This document shows positions 8,774-15,201 of a DNA stretch of 24,543 bases, in pieces. A model generated the notes under the pieces. It made no database searches. It was not told where the DNA came from and saw nothing but the letters and a program-made list of their open reading frames with translations. The DNA lies in NCBI GenBank assembly GCA_964624875.1, contig CAZUZA010000018.1, positions 1 through 24,543 on the forward strand, read 5' to 3'. This DNA is from Atopostipes sp964624875 (GTDB taxonomy: Bacteria > Bacillota > Bacilli > Lactobacillales > Carnobacteriaceae_A). How positions within the stretch are numbered: the stretch's first letter is position 1; each line of letters starts with the position of its first letter. Both the position numbers and the translations under genes were made by a program.

Positions 8774-8826
8774 AAAAAAAGACTCTTTCCTATTATAAAG
8801 AAAATGCCTTTAAATAGCTTAGAGTC
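8774..8826 (-). terminator. Intrinsic terminator of the glycolipid operon
   Basis: On the minus strand: GACTCT (8826-8821), a small internal loop, CTATT and TAAAG, a 7-base loop, CTTTA and AATAG, the matching internal loop, AGAGTC (8786-8781), then seven T (8780-8774). This makes a long stem with one symmetric internal loop and one bulge, placed directly after the stop of the glycosyltransferase gene at 8836. Confidence 0.75.
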
Positions 8827-8835
8827 TCAATGATT

Positions 8836-9719
8836 TCATTTGTTTGTTTTTAACACGTCATCTGTAGTTACTAAGTTTTGATAATAAGCAATCCATAACT
8901 GTGAGACGTGCTCAGGCGAGTAGTAATGGTCAATCTTCTCCGTTTCAGTGGCCCAATATTGGTATTCACTAAAATCCATCGCGAGGTAGGTGAGAGCTTT
9001 CGCAAAGCCATTGACATCCTCTGCTGTTAGGACATGATCGAATAAAATATCTTTATAGAGAGCTAAGTCACGTACTAGAATCGGTAGGTGGACGTTGCTT
9101 GCTTCTAAAATCGCCATTGGAAAGAGTTCATTATAAGAAGGCATGAATAAGCAATTCGCCAAATTGTAATATAGGTTCATCTCTTCACGGGGAACGATGC
9201 CCACGAAATGGACGTTAGCTGGTGGGTTTTCAACGGCTTCTTTTAATTCATTATAGCCATCTGTAATCTTACCAAAGCTAAAGCCACCACACCAGATAAA
9301 CTGGTAATCCGGCAAGGAACGGGCTGTTTCGATAAAGTCTAACACACCTTTTCGTGTTTGGACTTGCCCCACACCAATAACCGTGAAACGCTCTCTGTCA
9401 AAGCCGTGCTTCTCATATAAAACGTCATAGTCGNNNNNNNNNNNNNNNNNNNNNNNNNNNNNNNNNNNNNNNNNNNNNNNNNNNNNNNNNNNNNNNNNNN
9501 NNNNNNNNNNNNNNNNNNNNNNNNNNNNNNNNNATAAGAAATCGGATCAACGGTATTGAAGTGATGAATATCGCCTTGTTTTGAAGCATTCTCAATCACC
9601 TCTAATTGGTCTTGAGCAAATTGTTGTAATAAATCAACTTGTTCATGATAAGCTGAACCGACTCCTTGTCCAGGAACATCCTGGCCATGTGCATACATAT
9701 TGATGCGAAGCTTTTTCAT
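8836..9719 (-). CDS. CpoA/BgsA-like glycolipid glucosyltransferase (GT4), interrupted by an assembly gap
   Basis: One gene, not two. The N-terminal 62 residues (LRINMYAHGQDVPGQGVGSA, typical of the CpoA/BgsA group) lie before the gap in the minus-strand direction, and the remaining roughly 198 residues after it, in a different apparent frame only because 100 N were inserted. Read in the right frame, the sequence after the gap joins DYDVLYEKHGFDRERFTVIG to the GVGQVQTRKGVLDF and WCGGFSFG segments of the GT-B fold, with the donor-binding EX7E-like region PSYNELFPMAILEA near the C-terminus. Family members are about 340 residues, so the gap probably hides about 240 bases. The enzyme is expected to add the second sugar to glucosyl-diacylglycerol at the membrane, making the anchor glycolipid for lipoteichoic acid. 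Last gene of a three-gene operon; TMTFYMRSTALTESV, the other-frame reading beyond the gap, is an artefact. Confidence 0.85.
9434..9533. other. Assembly gap (100 N)
   Basis: Exactly 100 undetermined bases, the usual placeholder for a gap of unknown size. It breaks the reading frame of the CpoA/BgsA-like gene. Confidence 0.99.
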
Positions 9720-9755
9720 GTGTATGGACCTCCTTTTTATATAAACACGATATGA

Positions 9756-10424
9756 CTATGCCAAGAAAATGAATAACCATTCGAGGACGAACGCCATTCC
9801 AAAAGAATAGAGGAAGATTGAAACCGGCTTCCCGAATAAAATAACAAGGAAATACTTTTTAAAGGACATGTTTGAAAGCCCTGCAATATAACAAAGAATA
9901 TCATCTGGTGAGAAAGGGAAGAACATCGCAAACGTAAACCACTTCTCAAACTTGTTATCTTTGTCTAACCAACCAATCGCTTTTGCAAACTTCTTTTCTC
10001 CGATAATTCGTTCGACAAAAGGTTGACCATATTTTCTAGCGAGTACAAAATTAAGAACGGAACCAATTATAATGGCAAAAACATTTAAAAATAATCCGTA
10101 ACCGGGACCGAAAATCATCGCACCCATTGGTACAGTAACGGCCCCCGGAATAATCGGGATAACCGTTTGGATAATTTGAATCACGATAAAGCCTAATGGT
10201 GCAGCAGACCCCATGGATGATAAAAATTGGTTGAGTGCTTCGGTGGAAGTAAACAATTGGTTTTGATAAGCCCAATAAAGGGCCCAAATCGTTAACAAGA
10301 CGCCAACGATATTTAAACAATTGATTCCTATATGAACCCAATCGGTTTGTTTCTTTATTTTTATAGGTGTTGCTTCATTTTTAGAAACGTTCTCTTTTTT
10401 TGACTCCTCCATTGACCAATCCAT
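9756..10424 (-). CDS. VTT-domain (TVP38/TMEM64, DedA-like) membrane protein
   Basis: A 222-residue integral membrane protein. After a charged cytoplasmic N-terminus (1-30) there is a first TM helix (about 31-50). Then comes the VTT core, with IPGAVTVPMGAMIFGPGYG (about 92-110), the re-entrant FFPFSPDDILCYIAGLS segment (about 168-184) and a final helix. The proteins of this superfamily studied so far (eukaryotic TMEM41B/VMP1, bacterial DedA) move or scramble lipids or the undecaprenyl/phospholipid carriers. Start ATG 10424 has GGAGGT about 9 bases upstream. It sits between two glycosyltransferase genes with gaps of 25 and 36 bases, so it is co-transcribed with them. A role in moving a glycolipid or lipid substrate across the membrane is an inference from that position. 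Confidence 0.88.
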   Translation of the reverse strand: MDWSMEESKKENVSKNEATPIKIKKQTDWVHIGINCLNIVGVLLTIWALYWAYQNQLFTSTEALNQFLSSMGSAAPLGFIVIQIIQTVIPIIPGAVTVPMGAMIFGPGYGLFLNVFAIIIGSVLNFVLARKYGQPFVERIIGEKKFAKAIGWLDKDNKFEKWFTFAMFFPFSPDDILCYIAGLSNMSFKKYFLVILFGKPVSIFLYSFGMAFVLEWLFIFLA

Positions 10425-10449
10425 GCTGATCTACACCTCCATTGTGCAT

Positions 10450-11631
10450 TTAGCGACTCATTGTAATCATTTGTTTTCTTAAATAGTAAGAGGCGATTGC
10501 TTTTTTGTAAATCGCACTGACTTGCTGACCAAAGACTTGTGATGAATAATGACAAGCGACAAATTCTTTTACGTCAAAAGTCATTTTTTTATAAGCAAGT
10601 TTATCGTTCATTAAGACATATAAACAAGCTTCAAATTCTTTAAAGGAACGGTATTGGTAACCCGTTAGGCCATCAATAATGACCTCTTCAATCGATTCAT
10701 CGGCACGACATAAGGCAGGTAACCCACTGGCTAACGCTTCGATATAGGTTAAGCCTTGTGTCTCACTGGTTGAGGCACAGACAAACAAATCACCCACTTG
10801 ATAATAGAGTGGTACATTGGATGGATTAACCATCCCTGTGAAGCGAATACGATCCTCTAATCCAAGTTCAGTCACATAGGCCTTTAAGACGTCTTTGTTC
10901 GGGCCATCTCCCACAATCAAGAAATAAACGTCTTGTTTCACTATCGATAAATAGTAAATAATTTCTTCAATGTTTTTCTCTTTCGCTAAGCGTCCGAGTG
11001 AAACAAAGAGGAAGGCATCTTCCGGAATATTGTATTGACGACGGATCGCCATTTTTTCTTCTTGGGAGAATACGGTTTGAAATTTTTCAAGTTGAATCCC
11101 TGTTGGAATAACAGAGACGGGTTGGACAACGCCATAACGATTTAAGATACGATGTACTTTTTCCGTCGGTGCAATGACAGCTTCTGCATCACTCAATATT
11201 TTTCGCGTTAAGCTAGAGACGATTTTTCTTCCAGCTGTCCTACTTGGTGAGAAGTAATGTGTATAGTCTTCATAAATTGTGTGGTACGTATGCACGATTG
11301 GAATATCTAAGGAATCGGCTATATGATTGGCTGTACGAAACGTACTGAATTCACTTTGCGTATGAACAACATCTGGTCGCCATTGGAGAATTTTTTTCAC
11401 GATGGCGCGATCATCAAATAATTTGATACGTGCTCCAGGGTAAACTTTATTAAAATTAATTGATGAAATAGCATAGATATTTTTCTTTTCATCAATATAA
11501 GCGTCTTTGCCTAAGGTTAAAATACGTACGTCATGTCCGAGAGTCTCCAAAGATTTCTTTAAGGAAACAGTTGATGTGACTACGCCGTTTACAGCAGGTG
11601 TATATAAGTCAGTGGCTAGTAAAATTTTCAT
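10450..11631 (-). CDS. Glycosyltransferase family 4, probable glucosyl-diacylglycerol synthase
   Basis: A 393-residue GT-B enzyme. The N-terminal acceptor domain begins MKILLATDLYTPAVNGVVTS, with HTQSEFSTF and HTYHTIYEDYTHYFSPSR (about 110-145). This pattern is shared with BgsB/LafA/Spr0982-type enzymes, which transfer glucose from UDP-glucose to diacylglycerol. The donor domain has VSLGRLAKEKN and CASTSETQGLTYIEALASGLP (EX7E-type). It is the first gene of the operon GT4 - VTT - CpoA-like GT4, and the pair of GTs fits sequential synthesis of mono- and diglycosyl-diacylglycerol. ATG 11631 is chosen because AAGGAG lies 9 bases upstream; an earlier in-frame start at 11655 lacks such a site. It is diverged enough that another lipid acceptor cannot be excluded. 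Confidence 0.8.
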   Translation of the reverse strand: MKILLATDLYTPAVNGVVTSTVSLKKSLETLGHDVRILTLGKDAYIDEKKNIYAISSINFNKVYPGARIKLFDDRAIVKKILQWRPDVVHTQSEFSTFRTANHIADSLDIPIVHTYHTIYEDYTHYFSPSRTAGRKIVSSLTRKILSDAEAVIAPTEKVHRILNRYGVVQPVSVIPTGIQLEKFQTVFSQEEKMAIRRQYNIPEDAFLFVSLGRLAKEKNIEEIIYYLSIVKQDVYFLIVGDGPNKDVLKAYVTELGLEDRIRFTGMVNPSNVPLYYQVGDLFVCASTSETQGLTYIEALASGLPALCRADESIEEVIIDGLTGYQYRSFKEFEACLYVLMNDKLAYKKMTFDVKEFVACHYSSQVFGQQVSAIYKKAIASYYLRKQMITMSR

Positions 11632-11763
11632 GTTGTTATTCTCCTTCCAACACAAGTTACTTGTGATGCCTATGGCTGAGGCAATTGTAGCGTAAATGAA
11701 TTAAGTCTATGTATGAGTTATCGTAAAAGTTGTGTAAAGCCATTTAATCTTATGTATATGTCT

Positions 11764-11792
11764 AGTATACGGGTGAATCAATTTATAGTCAT
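11764..11792 (-). promoter_or_regulatory. Promoter of the glycolipid operon
   Basis: On the minus strand: -35 ATGACT (11792-11787), 17-base spacer, -10 TATACT (11769-11764). This gives a leader of about 125 bases before the first glycosyltransferase. The spacer and the edge of the -35 are covered by one copy of the repeat at 11773-11789. Confidence 0.5.
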
Positions 11793-11853
11793 CCGACTAA
11801 GGGCTGAATTTGTATTAAGTGTATAATACACTATGCGTGAATAAATTGATAGT
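11773..11853. repeat. Two copies of a 17-bp element flanking a short palindrome
   Basis: The element starts GTGAAT and ends ATAGT, at 11773-11789 and 11837-11853, with 15 of 17 bases identical and a 64-bp period. Its interior is nearly self-complementary, so the two cores ATCAATTTAT (11777-11786) and ATAAATTGAT (11841-11850) also form a perfect inverted repeat. Between them AGTGTA-TAA-TACACT (11818-11832) is a separate palindrome containing TATAAT. Copy one overlaps the glycolipid operon promoter, as an operator would. Together with the two promoters, this accounts for most of the 357-base intergenic region 11632-11988. Confidence 0.45.
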
Positions 11854-11951
11854 ATATTTACTGATTTTCTTCTATTATCTTAAAAAGAGCGAAAAAAGTA
11901 TTTCATTAAGGGAATCCTCAGAAATAAATGAAAAGATAATGAGATTAAGGT

Positions 11952-11957
11952 ATAATA
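11952..11957 (+). promoter_or_regulatory. Probable -10 element of trpS
   Basis: A consensus TATAAT 32 bases before the trpS start codon. The hexamer at the expected -35 position (TGAAAA, 11929-11934) is poor. The implied leader is only about 25 bases, leaving no room for a T-box. Confidence 0.5.
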
Positions 11958-11988
11958 TATGGAAATGAGTGAAGAAGGGATCGTATTT

Positions 11989-12999
11989 ATGAGTAATATA
12001 ATTTTAACTGGAGATCGTCCAACGGGTAAACTTCATTTGGGCCACTATGTGGGATCACTTGAAAGCCGTGTAAAACTACAAGAAGATGCAAACAATGAAA
12101 TGTTTATTATGATTGCGGACCAACAAGCATTAACTGATAATGCCGATAATCCACAGAAAGTGAAGGAGAGTCTTTTACAAGTTGGTTTAGATTATTTGGC
12201 GATTGGTTTAGACCCAAACCGTTCAAATATCTTTATCCAATCACAAATTCCACAATTACCGGAATTAATGATGTACTACTTAAACTTAGTTACGATGTCA
12301 CGCTTGGAAAGAAACCCAACTGTAAAGAGTGAAATTCGTGAAAAAGAATTTGGCCAAAGTATTCCAGCTGGATTTTTCGTTTATCCAGTCAGTCAAGCGG
12401 CAGATATTACAGCTTTTAAAGCGACACACGTACCAGTAGGGGATGACCAAAAACCAATGCTGGAACAAGCCCGTGAAATAGCTCGTGACTTTAACCGTAT
12501 CTACAAAACGGAAACATTGGTTGAACCTGAATTGATGTTACCTCCTAAAGGGCGAGGTCGTTTAGTCGGTATTGATGGTAAAGGTAAAATGAGTAAGTCA
12601 CTAAACAACGGTATTTATTTATCTGATTCTGCGGATGAAATCCAGAAGAAAGTGATGAAGATGTATACGGATCCGAATCATATTCGTGTAGAAGATCCTG
12701 GTCAGGTTGAAGGCAACGTTGTCTTTACTTACTTAGACATTTTCGACGAAGATAAAGAAAAAGTAGCTGAGCTGAAAGAACACTATAGTCGTGGTGGACT
12801 GGGCGATGTGAAAATTAAGCGTTACTTAAACGAAGTTTTGCAGGATTTCTTGCTTCCGATTCGTGAGCGTCGTGAAGAGTTTGAGCAGGATCCAGCGTAC
12901 GTAATGGAAATGCTGAAACAAGGTAGCGAAAAGGCTGAGAGAGTGGCTGCTTCAACCTTGGATGAAGTGAAATCAGCGATGGGAATCAATTATTTTTAA
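11989..12999 (+). CDS. trpS: Tryptophanyl-tRNA synthetase
   Basis: A 336-residue class Ic aminoacyl-tRNA synthetase that charges tRNA-Trp in the cytoplasm. The TIGH-equivalent motif is HLGH (16-19) within TGDRPTGKLHLGHYVGSL, and the KMSKS loop is at 200-204 (GKGKMSKSLNN). MIADQQALTD and the tryptophan-pocket region GDDQKPMLEQAREIARDFN are also present, and length is normal. The TGDRPTG form is the one usual in Lactobacillales. ATG 11989 is preferred over ATG 11959 because GAAGGGA lies about 8 bases before it and because family members start at this point; the upstream start also overlaps the -10 region. Transcribed alone or with the formamidase gene 35 bases downstream. Confidence 0.96.
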   Translation: MSNIILTGDRPTGKLHLGHYVGSLESRVKLQEDANNEMFIMIADQQALTDNADNPQKVKESLLQVGLDYLAIGLDPNRSNIFIQSQIPQLPELMMYYLNLVTMSRLERNPTVKSEIREKEFGQSIPAGFFVYPVSQAADITAFKATHVPVGDDQKPMLEQAREIARDFNRIYKTETLVEPELMLPPKGRGRLVGIDGKGKMSKSLNNGIYLSDSADEIQKKVMKMYTDPNHIRVEDPGQVEGNVVFTYLDIFDEDKEKVAELKEHYSRGGLGDVKIKRYLNEVLQDFLLPIRERREEFEQDPAYVMEMLKQGSEKAERVAASTLDEVKSAMGINYF

Positions 13000-13034
13000 G
13001 CGATAGAAAATCTTTAAAGAAGGGGTAATGACAT

Positions 13035-13913
13035 ATGAATAGAATTAGTCGCAATAATGTTATTTTTGAAATGAACAAAGAAAATGAGCCGGTGTTATCG
13101 GTTGATAGTGGCGCAAGTGTTGTGTTTGAAGCGATGGATTGTTTCTCAGGAACGGTTAAATCGGAAGAAGATACAGTGAGCGATATTGACTTTTCTCAGG
13201 TTAACCCAGCAACTGGACCACTGTACGTGAATGATGCCCAAGTTGGGGACACGCTTAAAGTGACGATTAACCGCATTACGTTAGACGACCAAGGTGCTGT
13301 TCTAACGGCTCCTGGCTTAGGCTTGTTGTCTGATGGAATCGAAAAAGAAGAAACAGCGATTGCTCAAATTAAAGATGGAGCCACACATTATAAAGGCTTT
13401 GAAATACCTCTTCGTAAGATGATTGGTGTTATTGGTACTGCTCCAGCTGGTGAAGGTGTGAATACAGGAACACCTCATGACCACGGTGGAAACTTAGATA
13501 CGATTTTAATGGGTGAAGGCACAACGCTTTATTTACCGGTTAACGTTGAAGGCGCGCTCTTAGCAATGGGCGACATGCACTCGTCAATGGGTGATGGAGA
13601 GATTATGGGCTCAGGCTTAGAGGTTGCTGGTGAGATTGATGTTACGGTAGAAGTCTTAAAAGACAACAACTTACCCCTACCATTTATCGAAACAGATGAG
13701 TTATACGTGACACTCGGTTCGCGTGAGACAATGGAAGAAGCGAGTCAGTTAGCGTTAAACAACATGGTTGATTTCTTAATGGCGAAGACGGACTTAACGT
13801 TTAACCAAGCAGGCATGTTCCTATCGATGGCAGGCGATTTAAAAGTATCTCAAGCCGTCAATCCAAATAAAACAATGCGTGTCGAAGTACGCAAAGACGT
13901 CTTAAATAAATAA
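13035..13913 (+). CDS. Acetamidase/formamidase family amidohydrolase
   Basis: A 292-residue enzyme of the FmdA/AmdA family, which hydrolyses short amides (formamide, acetamide) to the acid and ammonia. Family hallmarks are present: VNPATGPLYVNDAQVGDTL near 56-74, GVIGTAPAGEGVNTGTPHDH (131-150) followed by GGNLD, and the metal-site segment GDMHSSMGDGE (179-189). Start ATG 13035 has AAGAAGGGG upstream. It follows trpS by 35 bases on the same strand with no terminator between, so the two may share a message, though they have no obvious functional link. It could supply ammonia from amides. The true substrate is not known, and many family members in lactic acid bacteria are unstudied. Confidence 0.9.
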   Translation: MNRISRNNVIFEMNKENEPVLSVDSGASVVFEAMDCFSGTVKSEEDTVSDIDFSQVNPATGPLYVNDAQVGDTLKVTINRITLDDQGAVLTAPGLGLLSDGIEKEETAIAQIKDGATHYKGFEIPLRKMIGVIGTAPAGEGVNTGTPHDHGGNLDTILMGEGTTLYLPVNVEGALLAMGDMHSSMGDGEIMGSGLEVAGEIDVTVEVLKDNNLPLPFIETDELYVTLGSRETMEEASQLALNNMVDFLMAKTDLTFNQAGMFLSMAGDLKVSQAVNPNKTMRVEVRKDVLNK

Positions 13914-13923
13914 AGAAATAGCT

Positions 13924-13960
13924 GAGAAGAAATTCATTCGTGGATTTCTTCTCTTTTTTT
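13924..13960 (+). terminator. Intrinsic terminator after the formamidase gene
   Basis: Perfect 10-bp arms GAGAAGAAAT (13924-13933) and ATTTCTTCTC (13944-13953), loop of 10, then TTTTTTT (13954-13960). It isolates the following RsgI-like gene from upstream transcription. Confidence 0.93.
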
Positions 13961-14138
13961 ATTTTCCACAAATCCTCCCGTCACCCCATTCTTAGCGAAT
14001 GCGTTACGTAAACTATTAACGAGCGCACAATCCAGAAAACAAGCGAATCATTTGCGAAGCGACCAGGAAGAACTGAAAGATCTTTTTGGTGAAATGTTTG
14101 TGTGTAGTGAATAGAAGGAATGAAAGGGGGACCGCAAA

Positions 14139-14849
14139 TTGAAATATTTAGTGATGGAAACGTTCCGCAGCTATGCGGTCTTACTAGATGAGGAAGGGCG
14201 CTTTGTACAGTCGGCCAATATGGGCTATGAAATCGGAGAGATGATTTTGGAGCCGGTGGTTATGCGAAACGAAGCGCTGGAAAAAGTGTCGCGTATCCAT
14301 AAAAAGAAAAATAAAATAGTGGCTGGAATCATTGCGATTGCAGCTATGATTGCGTTATTCGTGGGTGTGAATGTTTACCAGCAAAATTATATGCCGTACA
14401 CATCAATCTTTATGGCGATTAACCCTGAAGTTGAAATGGTGCTGAACCGGAATGGAGAAGTGCTTGAAGTAAAAGGGGCGAACGCGGATGGCGAAACTTT
14501 AGTTACAGGTTATCAAGTGGTTAGCCAAGATAAAACAGCCGTCCTAAATGAATTGGTTGACCGTGCGATTGAAATGGGCTTTTTAGCAGAAGGTGGGCAG
14601 GTGTCGATTGCGATTGATACGCCCGACCAAGATTTATTTGAACGATATGGTGTTGAACTCCGAACAGAACTCGATGGCCGGACAACGATTCGCATTCAAA
14701 TAACGAATATTGAAAATAAGCATCGCGAAATTCCAATTCCGACAGCGCCGATCGAAGCGGATGACTCTGAGTATGACGAGCCAACTTATAATGATGAAAC
14801 AGATTACGATGACGATTCAGGTTATGATGAATCCGATTATGACGACTAA
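14139..14849 (+). CDS. RsgI-like anti-sigma membrane protein without a sigma partner
   Basis: A 236-residue single-pass membrane protein. Residues 1-45 (KYLVMETFRSYAVLLDEEGR, then YEIGEMI) match the RsgI N-terminal domain that binds SigI-type sigma factors in the cytoplasm. A basic stretch and one TM helix follow (about 59-80), then an extracellular RsgI-type middle domain (about 86-190) with INPEVEMVLNRNGEVLEVKG. The tail (about 206-236) is disordered and almost all Asp, Glu, Tyr, Ser and Thr. Start is TTG 14139 with AAGGGGG 8 bases upstream; no better start exists. Normally sigI lies directly upstream; here there is a terminator and only a short open stretch (13926-14114) without a start codon. 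The tail and middle domain recur in the lipoprotein at 15202. RsgI identity is firm by domain pattern; its partner and signal are unknown. Confidence 0.82.
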   Translation: MKYLVMETFRSYAVLLDEEGRFVQSANMGYEIGEMILEPVVMRNEALEKVSRIHKKKNKIVAGIIAIAAMIALFVGVNVYQQNYMPYTSIFMAINPEVEMVLNRNGEVLEVKGANADGETLVTGYQVVSQDKTAVLNELVDRAIEMGFLAEGGQVSIAIDTPDQDLFERYGVELRTELDGRTTIRIQITNIENKHREIPIPTAPIEADDSEYDEPTYNDETDYDDDSGYDESDYDD

Positions 14850-14858
14850 AGGGAAAAT

Positions 14859-15008
14859 ATTCAGTTAAATCAGAATAGATGAATATTTTGCGTCAATATA
14901 TTCATTTAAATCAAAATAGCTGAATCCTTTAGAAGTTGGCATTCAGTTAAAATAGAATAACTTAATATATTTCTAAATATATGAACTTAAATTGAAATAA
15001 GTGAATAT
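14859..15008. repeat. Four tandem 26-bp dyad elements at 41-bp intervals
   Basis: Each copy has the form 9-base half-site, 8-base spacer, 9-base inverted half-site. Copy 1 (14859-14884): ATTCAGTTA / TAGATGAAT. Copy 2 (14900-14925): ATTCATTTA / TAGCTGAAT. Copy 3 (14941-14966): ATTCAGTTA / TAACTTAAT. Copy 4 (14981-15006): ATGAACTTA / TAAGTGAAT. Spacers are A-rich (AATCAGAA, AATCAAAA, AAATAGAA, AATTGAAA). Start-to-start distances are 41, 41 and 40, close to four turns of B-DNA, with unrelated 14-16-base linkers. Copy 1 extends to a perfect 10-bp inverted repeat (AAAATATTCA at 14854 and TGAATATTTT at 14880). The array lies between the stop of the RsgI-like gene and its terminator. The geometry suggests cooperative protein-binding sites; no known family is assigned. 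Confidence 0.8.
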
Positions 15009-15013
15009 AATGA

Positions 15014-15053
15014 AAAACTCGGTGCGATTTCGTTCACAGCCGAGTTTTATTTC
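15014..15053. terminator. Intrinsic terminator after the RsgI-like gene and repeat array
   Basis: Arms AAAACTCGG (15014-15022) and CCGAGTTTT (15040-15048) with a 17-base loop, followed by ATTTCTT. The stem is A/T-flanked on both sides and could work on either strand. It lies 165 bases after the RsgI-like stop codon, so the dyad array would be in that gene's 3' untranslated region. Confidence 0.7.
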
Positions 15054-15201
15054 TTAAAACCAAAATAGAATGTTTCTTAGTTAACTCGTTTTTTTCGTTA
15101 TTATAGAAAAATATTCTTTTTGAAAAAGACCCCTATTTAAACATTCAATAAACGTATTCTATTAATAACAAATAAAAACTTAGAAAAAGGAGTTATCTCT
15201 C

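Noticed and set aside
9339..9719. A separate 126-residue protein ending in GKSKHEKVC
   Set aside because: Its second half is the wrong frame beyond the 100-N gap. The correct frame continues the glycosyltransferase.
11818..11832. A further YtrA-type operator in the glycolipid promoter region
   Set aside because: The half-sites AGTGTA/TACACT match, but the 3-base spacing differs from the 12 bases in both clear operators, and the centre is explained by a TATAAT-like sequence.
11860..11988. T-box leader for trpS
   Set aside because: The likely -10 is about 32 bases from the start codon, leaving no room, and no T-box core sequence or antiterminator is seen.
13983..13999. SigI-type promoter (ACCCC and CGAA boxes) before the RsgI-like gene
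   Set aside because: Both boxes occur, but only 8 bases apart, which does not fit the spacing expected for such promoters. A similar ACCCC at 15129 has no CGAA partner.
13926..14114. C-terminal remnant of a sigI gene upstream of the RsgI-like gene
   Set aside because: An open frame ends at 14112-14114 (LRKLLTSAQSRKQANHLRSD region), but it overlaps the terminator, has no good start codon and shows no sigma-factor motif I recognise.
14513..14784. Antisense ORFs inside the RsgI-like gene
   Set aside because: They are shadows of a well-supported plus-strand gene, with no ribosome sites or domain signals.
14859..15008. CRISPR array
   Set aside because: Repeats differ too much between copies, linkers are only 14-16 bases and AT-rich, and no cas genes are near.
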